The notes: generated by a model not told the origin, from the letters alone. Positions 37,443 through 48,209 are shown, numbered from the stretch's first letter. The stretch: 64,000 bases of DNA from Hathewaya massiliensis (GCF_902143515.1 NZ_CABFVD010000001.1:434001-498000); one strand, 5' to 3'. Numbers and translations: made by a program.

Positions 37443-38456
37443 GAAGAAACCACATTTCCAAGCTATAAGTACAATTAAAATTATAACAGAAGTTGTTAAA
37501 AAGTAAGAACGTTGACTGCTTATCTGCATTGCTATTATGGAAACTCCACCTAGAACACAACTTATTAAATACATTATTAAAACTGCCTGTCTTTGGCTTA
37601 ATCCCATGTTTAGTAACCTATGATGGAAATGGCCCTTATCCGCCTGCATTATAGGTTTACCATTTATTTTTCTCCTTACCATAGCAAATAAGGTATCATA
37701 TATGGGAAGCCCAAAAGCTAATATGGGAACTGCTAAGGAAAATGCAGCTGCTGATTTTATAGCTCCCTTAATAGAAATTGCAGCCAGTAAAAATCCTATA
37801 AGTTGAGAACCTGTATCCCCCATAAATATGGAAGCCGGATTAAAATTATATGGTATAAAGCCTAATAATGCTCCTGCTAATATTGCAGTCATAATAGCTG
37901 TTTCATATCTATTGTTTAAAATTGCAATTATAAAAAGTGTTATAGAAGATATAAACCCAATTCCTGCTGAAAGTCCATCTAATCCATCTATTAAATTAAA
38001 GGCATTAGTTACCCCTATTATCCATAGTATGGTTAATGGTATGGATAATACTCCTATGTTTAAAAATAATTCACTACTTGTAAAAGGGTTAGTCACATAA
38101 TTTATTCTTAAACCAAATGCTATTAATGCAATAGTTCCAGCTAATTGAAATAAAAGCTTGTATAATGGTCTTATCTCCCTTATGTCGTCTAAAACTCCAC
38201 CAATAGTTATTATAGTTGCTCCTATTATTATACCTATTTCTTGAAAATTCAAACTTTCTTTTTGAAATATAATACCAATCACAAAGGATAAAAATATAGC
38301 GATGCCACCCAAAAGTGGTATAGGTTTTTTATGTACTCTTCTATTATCTTTAGGAATATCTACTGCATTTACTTTTATAGCTAAATTCCTTACTATGGGT
38401 GTTAATATTAAAGAGAACACCATAGAAAGTATAGCTAAAATTAAAGCCTCTTTCAT
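37428..38456 (-). CDS. tagO: Undecaprenyl-phosphate GlcNAc-1-phosphate transferase (TagO/WecA)
   Basis: 342 aa polytopic enzyme (about 10 helices) that loads GlcNAc-1-P onto undecaprenyl phosphate, starting teichoic acid or other surface glycan synthesis. Motifs are the DD region in ITIGGVLDDIREIRPLYK, NAFNLIDGLDGLSAGI, FMGDTGSQLIGFLLA and the cytoplasmic HFHHRLLNMG. ATG with CAGGAAGG. It is between the atp operon and comEB. Confidence 0.94.
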   Translation of the reverse strand: MKEALILAILSMVFSLILTPIVRNLAIKVNAVDIPKDNRRVHKKPIPLLGGIAIFLSFVIGIIFQKESLNFQEIGIIIGATIITIGGVLDDIREIRPLYKLLFQLAGTIALIAFGLRINYVTNPFTSSELFLNIGVLSIPLTILWIIGVTNAFNLIDGLDGLSAGIGFISSITLFIIAILNNRYETAIMTAILAGALLGFIPYNFNPASIFMGDTGSQLIGFLLAAISIKGAIKSAAAFSLAVPILAFGLPIYDTLFAMVRRKINGKPIMQADKGHFHHRLLNMGLSQRQAVLIMYLISCVLGGVSIIAMQISSQRSYFLTTSVIILIVLIAWKCGFFKNQQ

Positions 38457-38481
38457 ATTTAATAACCTTCCTGTCTATATT

Positions 38482-38967
38482 TTAGTAACCCTGTTTCTTA
38501 AATAAATCTGCACTTTCTTCTACCCAGCTTTGTACCTCAGTAACTTTATACTCATCTTTAGTAATTCTAATAACTACTTTATCTATACCTGAATTAATAA
38601 TTAACTTCTTACACATTATACAACAATCCGCATCTTTAACCAAATCACCATTATTTTCTTTTCCTACAAGATATAAAGTTCCACCTATCATCTCTTTTCT
38701 AGAAGCACTTATTATAGCATTAGCTTCTGAATGAACTGATCTACATAACTCGTAATGTGTCCCTCTTGGTATTTTTAACTCTGCTCTTAAACATATACCC
38801 ATATCAGAACAATTGCTAGTACCTCTTGGTGCCCCTGTATATCCAGTGGAAACTATTTCATCATTGTTTACTATAACAGATCCATAATTTCTCCTAAGGC
38901 AAGTTCCTCTTTCTAATATGGTTTCTGCTATATCTAAATAATAATTATATTTATCTCTTCTTTTCAT
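38482..38967 (-). CDS. comEB: ComE operon protein 2-like dCMP deaminase
   Basis: 161 aa zinc deaminase. Active-site motif HSEANAIISA (His-Ala/Ser-Glu type) and the metal pair in DADCCIMCKK. Converts dCMP to dUMP for thymidylate synthesis. Fits with the nearby upp and tdk pyrimidine genes. Confidence 0.93.
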   Translation of the reverse strand: MKRRDKYNYYLDIAETILERGTCLRRNYGSVIVNNDEIVSTGYTGAPRGTSNCSDMGICLRAELKIPRGTHYELCRSVHSEANAIISASRKEMIGGTLYLVGKENNGDLVKDADCCIMCKKLIINSGIDKVVIRITKDEYKVTEVQSWVEESADLFKKQGY

Positions 38968-39089
38968 AAAATTCCTCCTCAGTGCATCATATATTATTTT
39001 ATAATAAAATTTTCACATTTTAAAGGTAAAAATATATTCTTTTAAATTTTATTTTGAAGAATTCAATAAGATTTTGCAAATTATAAATA

Positions 39090-39134
39090 AAACCATGCAC
39101 AAAAGGTACTTTATTTCCCATTTATGCATGGTTT
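39090..39134 (-). terminator. upp terminator
   Basis: 10-bp stem AAACCATGCA/TGCATGGTTT (39090-39099, 39125-39134) with a 25-nt loop and a U/A-rich minus-strand tail. Confidence 0.65.
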
Positions 39135-39183
39135 CTGTTATTTAAGTTTATTATATGTTCAGAAAAAACCTCTTCATTTTAGA

Positions 39184-39825
<642 letters not shown>

Positions 39826-39854
39826 TCAAGATTTTATCTTTATTTTAGTTTATG

Positions 39855-40304
39855 TTATTTAAAATACTTTTTCTCTATCTCTGTTATTTTGTCTATTCTC
39901 TTTTGATGTCTTTCTCCTTGAAAATCTGCTTCTAAGAAAGTGTCAACTATATCTAGCGCTAGTCCTGGTCCCACAACTCTCTCTCCTAAAGCTAAAATAT
40001 TAGCATTATTATGTTCCCTTGTAGCATGTGCACTAAAAGTATCACTGCAAAGTGCAGCCCTGATTCCTTTAACCTTATTTGCTGCAATACTTATACCAAT
40101 TCCTGTGCCGCAAACTATAATGCCAAAATCAAAATTCTTGGCACTAACTTCTTCTGCAACCTTTAGAGCATAATCGGGATAATCACAAGACTCCATTGTA
40201 TAAGTTCCAAAATCTTTTATTTCATATCCTTTTTCTTCTAGATGTTTTATTATTGTGTTTTTTAAGTTTATACCTCCATGGTCACTACCTAAAGCTATTT
40301 TCAT
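39855..40304 (-). CDS. rpiB: Ribose-5-phosphate isomerase B
   Basis: 149 aa. Signature MKIALGSDHGGINLK and the catalytic Cys in GIIVCGTGIGISIAANK (about 66-80), plus AALCSDTFSAHATREHNNAN. Interconverts ribose-5-P and ribulose-5-P. Clean Shine-Dalgarno TTGGAGGT. Confidence 0.97.
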   Translation of the reverse strand: MKIALGSDHGGINLKNTIIKHLEEKGYEIKDFGTYTMESCDYPDYALKVAEEVSAKNFDFGIIVCGTGIGISIAANKVKGIRAALCSDTFSAHATREHNNANILALGERVVGPGLALDIVDTFLEADFQGERHQKRIDKITEIEKKYFK

Positions 40305-40368
40305 AATATACTACCTCCAAAATTTTATATTTGCCCTAAAAAAAAAGATAGTGGTATTACCAAAAGAT

Positions 40369-40836
40369 CTACAATTCCCCTTTAGTAATACTATTATCTT
40401 TTTCTAACTTTTTTAACAAAAAAGAAATACTTTCTTTTAAATTTTTGAAAGTTAAATCATATATATGTAAATCCCCACCAAAAGGATCCATAACATCTGA
40501 GTGTATTCCAATATATTCATTTAACGTATAAATTTTACTTGCAAATTGAGGATAATAGTTATGTAAATATAACTTATGATTATATGTCATAGTTAAAATT
40601 AAATCACTTTCTGATAAAATTTCTTTATTTAAAGTTAAGGATTTTCTTTTACTAATATCTAAACCTAAGTTTTCTTTTATAACTATGGTAGAATTTTTAG
40701 AAGTGCATTCTCCAGTTATAGCTGAAATACCGGCTGAATAGGCTTTATGGTTTGTATTAGTATTAAAATAGTTAAATATAGCTTCTGCCATAGGGCTTCT
40801 ACAAGTATTTCCTGTACAAACAAAAAGAATTTTCAT
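40369..40836 (-). CDS. ywlE: Low-molecular-weight protein arginine phosphatase (YwlE-like)
   Basis: 155 aa LMW-PTP fold. P-loop FVCTGNTCRSPMAEA with Cys and Arg, and general-acid Asp in DVMDPFGG. The Thr in CTGNTC matches Bacillus YwlE, where it favours phosphoarginine over phosphotyrosine, so arginine phosphatase is the best call. ATG 40848 contains GGAGG, hence the start at 40836. Confidence 0.9.
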   Translation of the reverse strand: MKILFVCTGNTCRSPMAEAIFNYFNTNTNHKAYSAGISAITGECTSKNSTIVIKENLGLDISKRKSLTLNKEILSESDLILTMTYNHKLYLHNYYPQFASKIYTLNEYIGIHSDVMDPFGGDLHIYDLTFKNLKESISFLLKKLEKDNSITKGEL

Positions 40837-40868
40837 AACTTCCTCCATAAAATTATACTTCTATTATG

Positions 40869-41918
40869 TTAAACTTCGATTATATTAAATCCAGCAGACT
40901 TTTTTAGTCTATTCATTATAGCTATGCCTATACCAACTTCTTCAAAAGACTCAGATAAAATATAATCTACCTTTAAATCATCAAAATCCCTTAAAACCTT
41001 AAATAAATTCTTTGCTACTTCCTCTTCATTACCTCTACTACCTACAGATAAAACTTTTCCATGCTTATAAAAATTCTTAGTTTCTTCTGTGGCAATTATT
41101 CCAACTGATTTGTTATCATCTATATAATTTTGCACTAATTCATTGATTTTTGCAATAGTTTTTTTTAAATCACCCTTAATTATTTTTACTGGAGCTTTTG
41201 GTGCATAATGTCTATATTTCATTCCTGGAGCTTTTGGTTTAAAATCGCCTTCTGGTTTTTTTAATATAACAGGATCTATATAGACCTCTGGGTCTACTTC
41301 TCTTAACATATCAATAGTTATACCCCCTGGTCTTAAAACACATAACCTATCACAAGTACAGTCCACTATAGTAGACTCCACTCCAACCTTACAACTCTTG
41401 CCACCAACAATATATTGAATTTTTCCATCTAAGTCCTCTATACAATGCTGAACAGTTGTAGGACTTGGTCTTCCTGAAATATTAGCTGAAGGAGCTGCTA
41501 TAGGCGTGCCTGCACTTCTTATAAGTTCTAAGGCTATAGGATTATTAGGCATTCTAATACCTACAGTAGATAATTTAGCACTAGTATTATCTGGTACTAT
41601 ATTTGATTTATTTAAAATTAAAGTTAGGGGTCCTGGCCAATACTTCTCCATTAAAATTCTAGCTTTTTTAGGAATGTCTTTAACATAGGACTCTATATTA
41701 AAATCAGCTACATGTAGGATTAAAGGATTATCTTGAGGTCTCCCCTTTGCTAAAAATATTTTATTAACAGCTTCACTATTTAAAGCATCAGCACCTAAAC
41801 CATAGACAGTCTCTGTAGGAAATGCAACTAATCCGCCATTTTTTATAATCTCCGCAGCCTCTTTAATAATTTCTTTATCTAAATTTTCTTCATCTAGAAA
41901 TACAACTTTTGTTTCCAT
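40869..41918 (-). CDS. tsaC: Threonylcarbamoyl-AMP synthase (Sua5/TsaC type)
   Basis: 349 aa, the long Sua5 form: YrdC domain at about 10-205 (FPTETVYGLGADA, KGRPQDNPLILHV, GTPIAAPSANISGRPSPT) and a C-terminal Sua5 domain. It makes the threonylcarbamoyl-adenylate used by the TsaB-D-E complex for t6A. ATG 41918 has GGAG 8 nt upstream; the longer frame start at 41939 is too close to its own GGTGA. Confidence 0.95.
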   Translation of the reverse strand: METKVVFLDEENLDKEIIKEAAEIIKNGGLVAFPTETVYGLGADALNSEAVNKIFLAKGRPQDNPLILHVADFNIESYVKDIPKKARILMEKYWPGPLTLILNKSNIVPDNTSAKLSTVGIRMPNNPIALELIRSAGTPIAAPSANISGRPSPTTVQHCIEDLDGKIQYIVGGKSCKVGVESTIVDCTCDRLCVLRPGGITIDMLREVDPEVYIDPVILKKPEGDFKPKAPGMKYRHYAPKAPVKIIKGDLKKTIAKINELVQNYIDDNKSVGIIATEETKNFYKHGKVLSVGSRGNEEEVAKNLFKVLRDFDDLKVDYILSESFEEVGIGIAIMNRLKKSAGFNIIEV

Positions 41919-41946
41919 AAAATCATCTCCATACTTCACCTAAAAA

Positions 41947-42663
41947 TTACATAAATACTATCATGCACATTCCTATAACAGATCCTATAACCAGGCCAAG
42001 TGTACAAATCTTAACCCCACATATCTCCCTGGATTTAGGTATCATTTCAAATAATGTTACGTATAACATAATACCCGCTGCTATAGAAAGGCTTGCTCCT
42101 ATAGCTAAATCAGATATACTACCTAAAAAAATTCCTACAAGGGAACCTATTAATGCTGGTAATGCAGTTAAAAATGCATAAATCATTATTCTAGTGCTAC
42201 TTACTTTTGAATATTTAAGAGGAGCTGCTACAGAAATCCCCTCAGGTATATCATGAATAGCAATTAAAATACTCATTTTCAGCCCTAAGTTTCCCCCTGC
42301 CATAAAACCTACTCCCATTATAAGCCCTTCCGGAAAATTATGAAGCATTATTCCAAGGGAAATTAATAGGGCAATCTTTATATTGTTATCTTTAGTATAA
42401 TAGGCACTAAAATAATTTATAATTAAAATTGTAAGTATACCTATAGAAAAAAACACTAAAAAACTTTTCATATTGCTAACTTCAATAGCTTCAGGAATTA
42501 GCTCAAATGCAGAAACCATAAGCATTAACCCTGCTGCAAAAGAAAAAATAAACCCTAAAAAATTTTTTGATGGATTTTTTATACTTACTCCAATTAAGGC
42601 TCCAATCATAGTGCCAATTAAAGACATGCAAAGACAAAACAATACTATAAATATATTTCTCAA
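41947..42663 (-). CDS. ZIP family metal transporter
   Basis: 238 aa, eight membrane helices. Metal-site helices IV and V carry HNFPEGLIMGVGF and HDIPEGISVAAPL, the ZIP signature. Probably imports Zn2+ or other divalent metals; selectivity not decided. TTG start with GGAGG 7 nt upstream. It sits between tsaC and a membrane protein in a conserved clostridial string. Confidence 0.93.
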   Translation of the reverse strand: MRNIFIVLFCLCMSLIGTMIGALIGVSIKNPSKNFLGFIFSFAAGLMLMVSAFELIPEAIEVSNMKSFLVFFSIGILTILIINYFSAYYTKDNNIKIALLISLGIMLHNFPEGLIMGVGFMAGGNLGLKMSILIAIHDIPEGISVAAPLKYSKVSSTRIMIYAFLTALPALIGSLVGIFLGSISDLAIGASLSIAAGIMLYVTLFEMIPKSREICGVKICTLGLVIGSVIGMCMIVFM

Positions 42664-42725
42664 TATTATACCTCCATATAAAATAAATTCATTATAAATT
42701 TATTTTATAAAATAGAAGTATATTC

Positions 42726-43301
42726 TTATTTCCTATATTCTTTTATATGCTTTACAGATTCCTCTGAATAAAATGCATTAAAACAACTTCCATAAAGTTT
42801 ATTTAACAAAAGATACTTCTTGTACTTTCCCCTATTTATAATTATATAATAATACTTGTAATCAGGTTTTTCCTTAAATAAATTATAGTAATAATCTCCT
42901 GCATAAGGATACTCTTTTATAAACTTCTTAGTTATTGGTCTTAAATTCCTACTGTTTTTCTTTGATCTTACGATTAAAATAAGCTTTATATTTTCTTCTT
43001 TACCTTCAACATGAACAAATATTAAATCCTCACAATTAAAGGAATTCCTCTTTCTAAAAAGCCCTCTTTTTATATAAAACTTATTAAATCTTTGCCTATA
43101 AAAAAGAGCATCCTCATCGCTTCTTTTTAATATAGCAATAAGCACTAAAAGATCCAATACCAATACATATACATAAATGATGTAATTATACAATTTAGCA
43201 TATATCACAATGAATGGAAACAATATAAAAATAAAGCTCATCAGAAAAACAAATCTTAAATATTTATTTCTTTGTTTTTTAATGGCTTTATTAATATTCA
43301 T
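42726..43301 (-). CDS. Membrane protein of unknown function
   Basis: 191 aa, two adjacent N-terminal membrane helices (about 16-34 and 38-57) and a basic, Tyr-rich cytoplasmic domain (FYIKRGLFRKRNSF, YAGDYYYNLFKEKPDYKYYY). No motif I recognise. It sits downstream of prfA, a position it seems to keep in Clostridia. Good Shine-Dalgarno AAGGGTGA. Confidence 0.7.
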   Translation of the reverse strand: MNINKAIKKQRNKYLRFVFLMSFIFILFPFIVIYAKLYNYIIYVYVLVLDLLVLIAILKRSDEDALFYRQRFNKFYIKRGLFRKRNSFNCEDLIFVHVEGKEENIKLILIVRSKKNSRNLRPITKKFIKEYPYAGDYYYNLFKEKPDYKYYYIIINRGKYKKYLLLNKLYGSCFNAFYSEESVKHIKEYRK

Positions 43302-43332
43302 ATTATCACCCTTAAAAGTTTTTTATTTCCTT

Positions 43333-44412
43333 TTAAAATGCTGTATCTCCAAGAGACTCCATTTTCTTAGATTGTTCTTCTGTAATTAATGCATCTATTA
43401 TTTCATCAATGTCACCATTTAGGAAAGTTTCTAATTTATATAAGGTAAGCCCTATCCTATGATCTGTTACTCTACCTTGTGGATAGTTATATGTTCTAAT
43501 TCTTTCACTTCTATCCCCTGTTCCTACTTGGCTTTTTCTATCTTCTGCAATTCCTTTATTTCTTTCTGCTTCTGCAATTTCATAAAGTCTAGCTCTTAAA
43601 ACCTTCATAGCCTTTTCTTTATTTTTTAGCTGTGACTTTTCATCCTGGCAAGAAACTACTAGTCCTGTTGGTAAGTGAGTTATTCTAACCGCAGAATCTG
43701 TAGTGTTAACACATTGTCCACCGTTACCTGATGCCCTAAATACATCTATTCTTAAATCATTTTGATTTATTTCTATATCTACATCTTCAACCTCTGGCAA
43801 TACAGCTACTGTAGCAGTTGATGTATGTATTCTTCCACTAGACTCTGTATCAGGAACCCTTTGAACTCTGTGAACTCCACTTTCATATTTAAATTTACTG
43901 TAAGCACCATTACCTTTAATCATAAATACTACTTCCTTGAAGCCGCCGATATCAGTTTCATTAGCACTCATGACTTCATATTTCCATCCATTTTTTTCTG
44001 CATATTTTATATACATTCTAAAGAGATTTGCTGCAAATAAAGCTGCTTCATCACCGCCAGCTCCACCTCTTATTTCTATAAATACGTTTTTAGAATCATT
44101 AGGATCCTTAGGTAAAAGTAAGATTTTAAGTTCTGATTCATACTGGTCTTTTTGTTCGCTTAAGTTTTTTAAGTCCTCTTGAATCATATCTTTCATATCT
44201 TTATCAGATTCTTCTTTTAACATCTCTTTATTTTCTTCTATTTGCTCAATAGTCTCTTTATATTGTCTATACTTCATAACTATCACTTCAAGTTCTGCAT
44301 GCTCTTTACATAACTTTTGCCACTCTTTTTGGTTTTCCATAAGAGAGGGATCGCTAATCTTTATAGACAACTCATCATATTTATTCTCTAAAAAGTTAAG
44401 TCTATCTAACAT
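43333..44412 (-). CDS. prfA: Peptide chain release factor 1
   Basis: 359 aa; reads UAA/UAG. GGQ in [17 protein letters not shown], decoding region [20 protein letters not shown] (PxT-type loop). Its GGQ Gln is the substrate of PrmC, encoded immediately upstream. Confidence 0.98.
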   Translation of the reverse strand: MLDRLNFLENKYDELSIKISDPSLMENQKEWQKLCKEHAELEVIVMKYRQYKETIEQIEENKEMLKEESDKDMKDMIQEDLKNLSEQKDQYESELKILLLPKDPNDSKNVFIEIRGGAGGDEAALFAANLFRMYIKYAEKNGWKYEVMSANETDIGGFKEVVFMIKGNGAYSKFKYESGVHRVQRVPDTESSGRIHTSTATVAVLPEVEDVDIEINQNDLRIDVFRASGNGGQCVNTTDSAVRITHLPTGLVVSCQDEKSQLKNKEKAMKVLRARLYEIAEAERNKGIAEDRKSQVGTGDRSERIRTYNYPQGRVTDHRIGLTLYKLETFLNGDIDEIIDALITEEQSKKMESLGDTAF

Positions 44413-44465
44413 TATTTATCACTCCGTATTCGTAATTTAACATTATAATATTATATCATAAACAT

Positions 44466-45320
44466 CTATTCTTCACAATAAATTGCTGTAACTACTCTAT
44501 CCAATCCACTTAAATCTTTTAAAACTTCTATGTTATTAAAACCCTCTTTATCTAAAAGCTTCCCTACAGCTTCTCCTTGATTGTACCCTATTTCAAAACC
44601 TATATAAGCACCTTTATTTAATACCTTATATAAATCTTTTATTATATTTCTGTAGAAATAAAGTCCATCTTCTCCACCTGACAGGGCTAGGTGAGGCTCG
44701 TAATTTTTAACATCATTCATTAAAGCATCTATTTCCTTCTCTTCGATATATGGAGGATTAGATAGAAAAATATCGTACGTTTTATTCTCCTTAATAGGGG
44801 TTTCTAAAAGGTCACTATAGTGAACTTTTGCATTGGATAAACTAAAATTTCTTATATTTTTCTCTGTAACTTCTATTGCATCTTTTGAAATATCATATAA
44901 ATCTACAGTACTTTCCTTAATGTAAGTAGCAATAGAAACTCCAATAGCTCCACTACCACAACAAAGATCACATACTTTAATTAATTTTTCTTCCTTTATT
45001 TTATCTATTGCCCATTCCACAAGAATTTCTGTATCAGGTCTTGGAATCAAAACCCCTTCTTTTATATAGAAATTTAATCCCATAAACTCACACTGATTTA
45101 AAATATATTTTACAGGCATATGATTTTTTCTTAAACTTATATACTTAAAAAATAGTTTTTCTTCTTCTTCTTTAAGCTCATATTCCCTATTTACCATTAT
45201 AAACACTTTATCTTTATTTAAAACCTTTGAAAGTAAAAGTTGTGAATCTATCATATAACTTTCTATATTTTCATCTTTTAAAATTTTATATGCTTCTCTT
45301 AAAGCTTCACCTATTAACAC
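44466..45320 (-). CDS. prmC: Release factor glutamine methyltransferase
   Basis: 284 aa: N-terminal helical domain and Rossmann methyltransferase. SAM motif VCDLCCGSGAIGVSIA and catalytic NPPY in FLSNPPYIEEKEI. Methylates the GGQ glutamine of RF1 and RF2. GTG start with AGGGTGG. Confidence 0.96.
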   Translation of the reverse strand: MLIGEALREAYKILKDENIESYMIDSQLLLSKVLNKDKVFIMVNREYELKEEEEKLFFKYISLRKNHMPVKYILNQCEFMGLNFYIKEGVLIPRPDTEILVEWAIDKIKEEKLIKVCDLCCGSGAIGVSIATYIKESTVDLYDISKDAIEVTEKNIRNFSLSNAKVHYSDLLETPIKENKTYDIFLSNPPYIEEKEIDALMNDVKNYEPHLALSGGEDGLYFYRNIIKDLYKVLNKGAYIGFEIGYNQGEAVGKLLDKEGFNNIEVLKDLSGLDRVVTAIYCEE

Positions 45321-45491
45321 TCTATCACCACCCTAACCTAATAACTTAACATCCCAACCTTCACTCATAATTTTTAAGTTCTAAATTAGATGAATAAGGG
45401 AAATGTAAATATAATTCCCACGTCTTACTTCTTAACTCTTACTCCTCAACTCTAATCTTCCCCTCTTCTTCAAAGGGATAAAAAAGAGTGG
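45321..45491 (-). repeat. Purine-rich intergenic repeat between tdk and prmC
   Basis: 171 bp without a gene. The minus strand reads CGTAG (the TAG is the tdk stop), then a stretch containing TTTGAAGAAGAGGGGAAGA and TTAGAGTTGAGGAGTAAGAG. Related sequences occur upstream of rho and upstream of ypeB. Confidence 0.5.
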
Positions 45492-46064
45492 CTACGGTTC
45501 AATGTAACACTCAATACATCTAGCCTCATAACTTTCTCTTGCACCTACTAAAACTACTGGATCCTTATATTTTGCTGGAACTCCATTTATATATCTCTGT
45601 GTTCTAGTAGCTGGATTTCCACAACACACACAAATAGCACTAACCTTTTGAACATATTCTGCAATTGCTAAAAGTTTAGGCACTTCTCCAAAGGGTTCCC
45701 CCCTAAAATCCATATCTAGTCCTGCACAAATCACTCTTTTGTTTTCTTTAGTAAGTTTTTTTATAGTATCTACTATATCTTCTGAAAAAAATTGCACTTC
45801 ATCTATAGCTACCACTTTAGTATCTTTGTCAATATAATTTAATATGTCTCTAGAATTACTTACTGCTATAGCCTCTATCTTATCGCCACAATGAGATACC
45901 ACATCTTTTTTGCTATACCTATTATCTATAGCAGGTTTAAATACTAAAACCTTTTGTTTTGCTATTTCTGCTCTTCTAACTCTTCTTATTAATTCCTCGG
46001 ACTTACCACTATACATAGGTCCTACTATAACCTCTAACCAACCATGATTTCTTAATATATCCAT
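45492..46064 (-). CDS. tdk: Thymidine kinase
   Basis: 190 aa type-II thymidine kinase. P-loop [14 protein letters not shown] (about 17-30), Walker B-like [10 protein letters not shown], zinc cysteines in [14 protein letters not shown] and the C-terminal ARCIECY. Shine-Dalgarno GGGAGGAA. Confidence 0.97.
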   Translation of the reverse strand: MDILRNHGWLEVIVGPMYSGKSEELIRRVRRAEIAKQKVLVFKPAIDNRYSKKDVVSHCGDKIEAIAVSNSRDILNYIDKDTKVVAIDEVQFFSEDIVDTIKKLTKENKRVICAGLDMDFRGEPFGEVPKLLAIAEYVQKVSAICVCCGNPATRTQRYINGVPAKYKDPVVLVGARESYEARCIECYIEP

Positions 46065-46259
46065 AGCTTTCCTCCCAAAACCAAATCCATCTTTTGCTTT
46101 AATATATTATTACCTCTGTTTTTTCATATATCATTTTATCAGATAGAATTAATTTTATAAATAGTAAAGTATTATTGACTTAAATATATGCTTGTGCTAA
46201 AATTAAGAAGTTGATAAGACGGGTATACAACCATATTGTTTTAAGAAGAGGTGAACACG

Positions 46260-46472
46260 ATGAAAAAGGAATTACAACCAGAATTCCACAGTGAAGCTGT
46301 AGTTAAATGTGCTTGTGGTAATACATTCACAACTGGATCAGTAAAGCCAGAGCTTAAAGTGGATATTTGTTCTAAATGCCACCCATTCTTTACTGGTAAA
46401 CAAAAAGTTGTAGACCAAGGTGGTAGAATCGATAGATTCATGAAGAAATTCAATATCAAAGCTGAAGAATAG
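46260..46472 (+). CDS. rpmE: 50S ribosomal protein L31
   Basis: 70 aa, zinc-binding (C+) form: [11 protein letters not shown] and [15 protein letters not shown] give four Cys. The frame opens at GTG 46251 inside the AAGAGGTG Shine-Dalgarno; ATG 46260 is the real start. One of the few plus-strand genes; divergent from tdk. In this class L31 is zinc-dependent. Confidence 0.97.
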   Translation: MKKELQPEFHSEAVVKCACGNTFTTGSVKPELKVDICSKCHPFFTGKQKVVDQGGRIDRFMKKFNIKAEE

Positions 46473-46479
46473 TTTTAAT

Positions 46480-46508
46480 AAAGAAGGTTTAACCTTCTTT
46501 ATTTTTTT
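46480..46508 (+). terminator. rpmE terminator
   Basis: AAAGAAGG/CCTTCTTT stem with loop TTTAA, followed by ATTTTTTTT. Eight nt after the rpmE stop. Confidence 0.9.
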
Positions 46509-46637
46509 TATACCTGGAACTTTACTTTATAATTATAGCTTTCTTTTATAATTGCAACCCTACTCTATAATTATAACTCTCTTTTGTAATTGTAACTTTA
46601 CCTAATAATTATAATTTGCTTTCATAATTAAAATACA

Positions 46638-46674
46638 AATAACTTGCAAAATCAGCTTAAATTTGCAAGTTATT
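46638..46674 (-). terminator. rho terminator
   Basis: 13-bp stem AATAACTTGCAAA/TTTGCAAGTTATT (46638-46650, 46662-46674), about 40 nt past the rho stop, with a minus-strand TTTGTATTTTAAT tail. Confidence 0.75.
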
Positions 46675-46686
46675 TTGATATATAGC

Positions 46687-46722
46687 TTTGTTAGACATTT
46701 TTGTTCATATGATTGCTATCTT
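46687..46722 (+). repeat. Truncated copy of the long-hairpin repeat at the rho stop
   Basis: TTGTTAGACATTTTTGTTCATATGAT matches the 5' arm of the full element at 50448 (TTGTTAAACAATTTTGTTCATATGAT; shown in parts). It abuts and covers the rho stop codon (46716-46718). Only this arm is present. Confidence 0.6.
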
Positions 46723-48209
46723 ATTCTATAGTCTTTATTCTCCCTATCCTTTGTTATTAATTCAAAATTCTTATTTAGCATATATATTAGCTCTTTATTA
46801 CCATCCGTCTTTCCAAGAAGATTAATTAACTTCTCAGTTACATTTTGAGCTGTTCCTTCTTTATACATATGCCTTCTAATACTAAATCCAACCTCTTGTT
46901 CTTCTTTAGATAATAATAGATCTTCTCTTCTAGTTCCTGATTTATAAATATCAATGGCTGGGAAAATTCTTCTTTCTTGTAGTTTTCTATCTAAGTGAAC
47001 TTCCATGTTTCCTGTGCCTTTAAATTCTTCAAATATCATATCATCCATACGACTTCCTGTTTCAATAAGTACTGTAGCTAAAATAGTTAAACTAGCACCA
47101 TTTTTTATATTTCTTGCAGCACCAAAAAACTTTTTAGGTCTTATAAGTGCACCTGGGTCTAACCCCCCAGATAAAGTTCTTCCTGTAGGTTCAATTACTA
47201 AGTTATTAGCTCTAGTAAGTCTTGTTAAACTATCCATTAATATAAAGACATCTTGACCTTGTTCTACCATTCTTTTAGCTCTCTCTAAGACCATATCAGC
47301 GACTTTTATATGATGTGAAGGCTCTTCATCAAAGGTAGAATAAATAACATCACCTTTAATCTTTTCCTGCATCTCAGTTACTTCCTCAGGTCTCTCATCT
47401 ATTAATAATACAATTAATTTCACATTAGGGTGATTTTTAGTTATACTATTAGCTACTTTTTGTAGTAATGTTGTTTTACCTGCTTTAGGGGGTGCTACTA
47501 TAAGTCCTCTTTGCCCCTTACCTATAGGACAAATTATATCCATAAGCCTAGGAGATATATCTTCCTTATCTCTTTCTAAAAATAGCCTCTCTTCAGGATA
47601 AATAGGCGTTAATTTTTCAAAAGGTTCTCTACCAATGGCCTTTTCAGGTGATTCTCCATTTATACTTTCAACATAAAGTAAGGCTCTAAATTTTTCCCCT
47701 TCTTTTGGAATTCTTACTTTTCCCTTAACTTCATCTCCAGTTTTTAAGTTAAACTTTCTTATTTGCGATGGTGAAACGTAAATATCATCAGAACAGGATA
47801 AATAGTTGTCCCCTCTTAAAAAACCAAAACTATTATTATCTATAAGTTCTAAAACACCTTTAGCACTATTAGATTCTCCTATCATCTCTTTTAACTTTTC
47901 TTTTTTATTTTCTTGTTCTCTTTTGTAATTATCAAAATTCCTCACTGGGGTATTTTCTTTAGAAGGATTTTCATTAGAATTACTGTAGTTCTTCACTTTT
48001 TCTTCATTACCGTTTTCTTGATTTTTAGGTGATATTTTTTCCTTTAATATAACTCCATCTTTTTCAACAAAAAATGTATCTGTTGATTGTTTATTAATTT
48101 CTTCTATCAATTCTGATTTTCTAAATTTTGATATGTTTTTAACACCTAATTCCTTAGCAATTACCTTTAGCTCATTTAAACTCTTATTGGATAAATCCAT
48201 ATTATTCAC
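46716..48209 (-). CDS. rho: Transcription termination factor Rho
   Basis: 497 aa hexameric RNA helicase. Rho_N at about 3-40 (SLNELKVIAKELGVKN), a Clostridium-type hydrophilic insert (about 45-115, Asn/Lys/Glu-rich), cold-shock-like RNA-binding domain (FGFLRGDNYLSCSDDIYVSP), P-loop VAPPKAGKTTLL, Q/R loops and EPTGRTLSGGLDPGAL. GTG start at 48209 with AGGTG 7 nt upstream; an ATG three codons later is possible. Confidence 0.96.
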   Translation of the reverse strand: MNNMDLSNKSLNELKVIAKELGVKNISKFRKSELIEEINKQSTDTFFVEKDGVILKEKISPKNQENGNEEKVKNYSNSNENPSKENTPVRNFDNYKREQENKKEKLKEMIGESNSAKGVLELIDNNSFGFLRGDNYLSCSDDIYVSPSQIRKFNLKTGDEVKGKVRIPKEGEKFRALLYVESINGESPEKAIGREPFEKLTPIYPEERLFLERDKEDISPRLMDIICPIGKGQRGLIVAPPKAGKTTLLQKVANSITKNHPNVKLIVLLIDERPEEVTEMQEKIKGDVIYSTFDEEPSHHIKVADMVLERAKRMVEQGQDVFILMDSLTRLTRANNLVIEPTGRTLSGGLDPGALIRPKKFFGAARNIKNGASLTILATVLIETGSRMDDMIFEEFKGTGNMEVHLDRKLQERRIFPAIDIYKSGTRREDLLLSKEEQEVGFSIRRHMYKEGTAQNVTEKLINLLGKTDGNKELIYMLNKNFELITKDRENKDYRIR

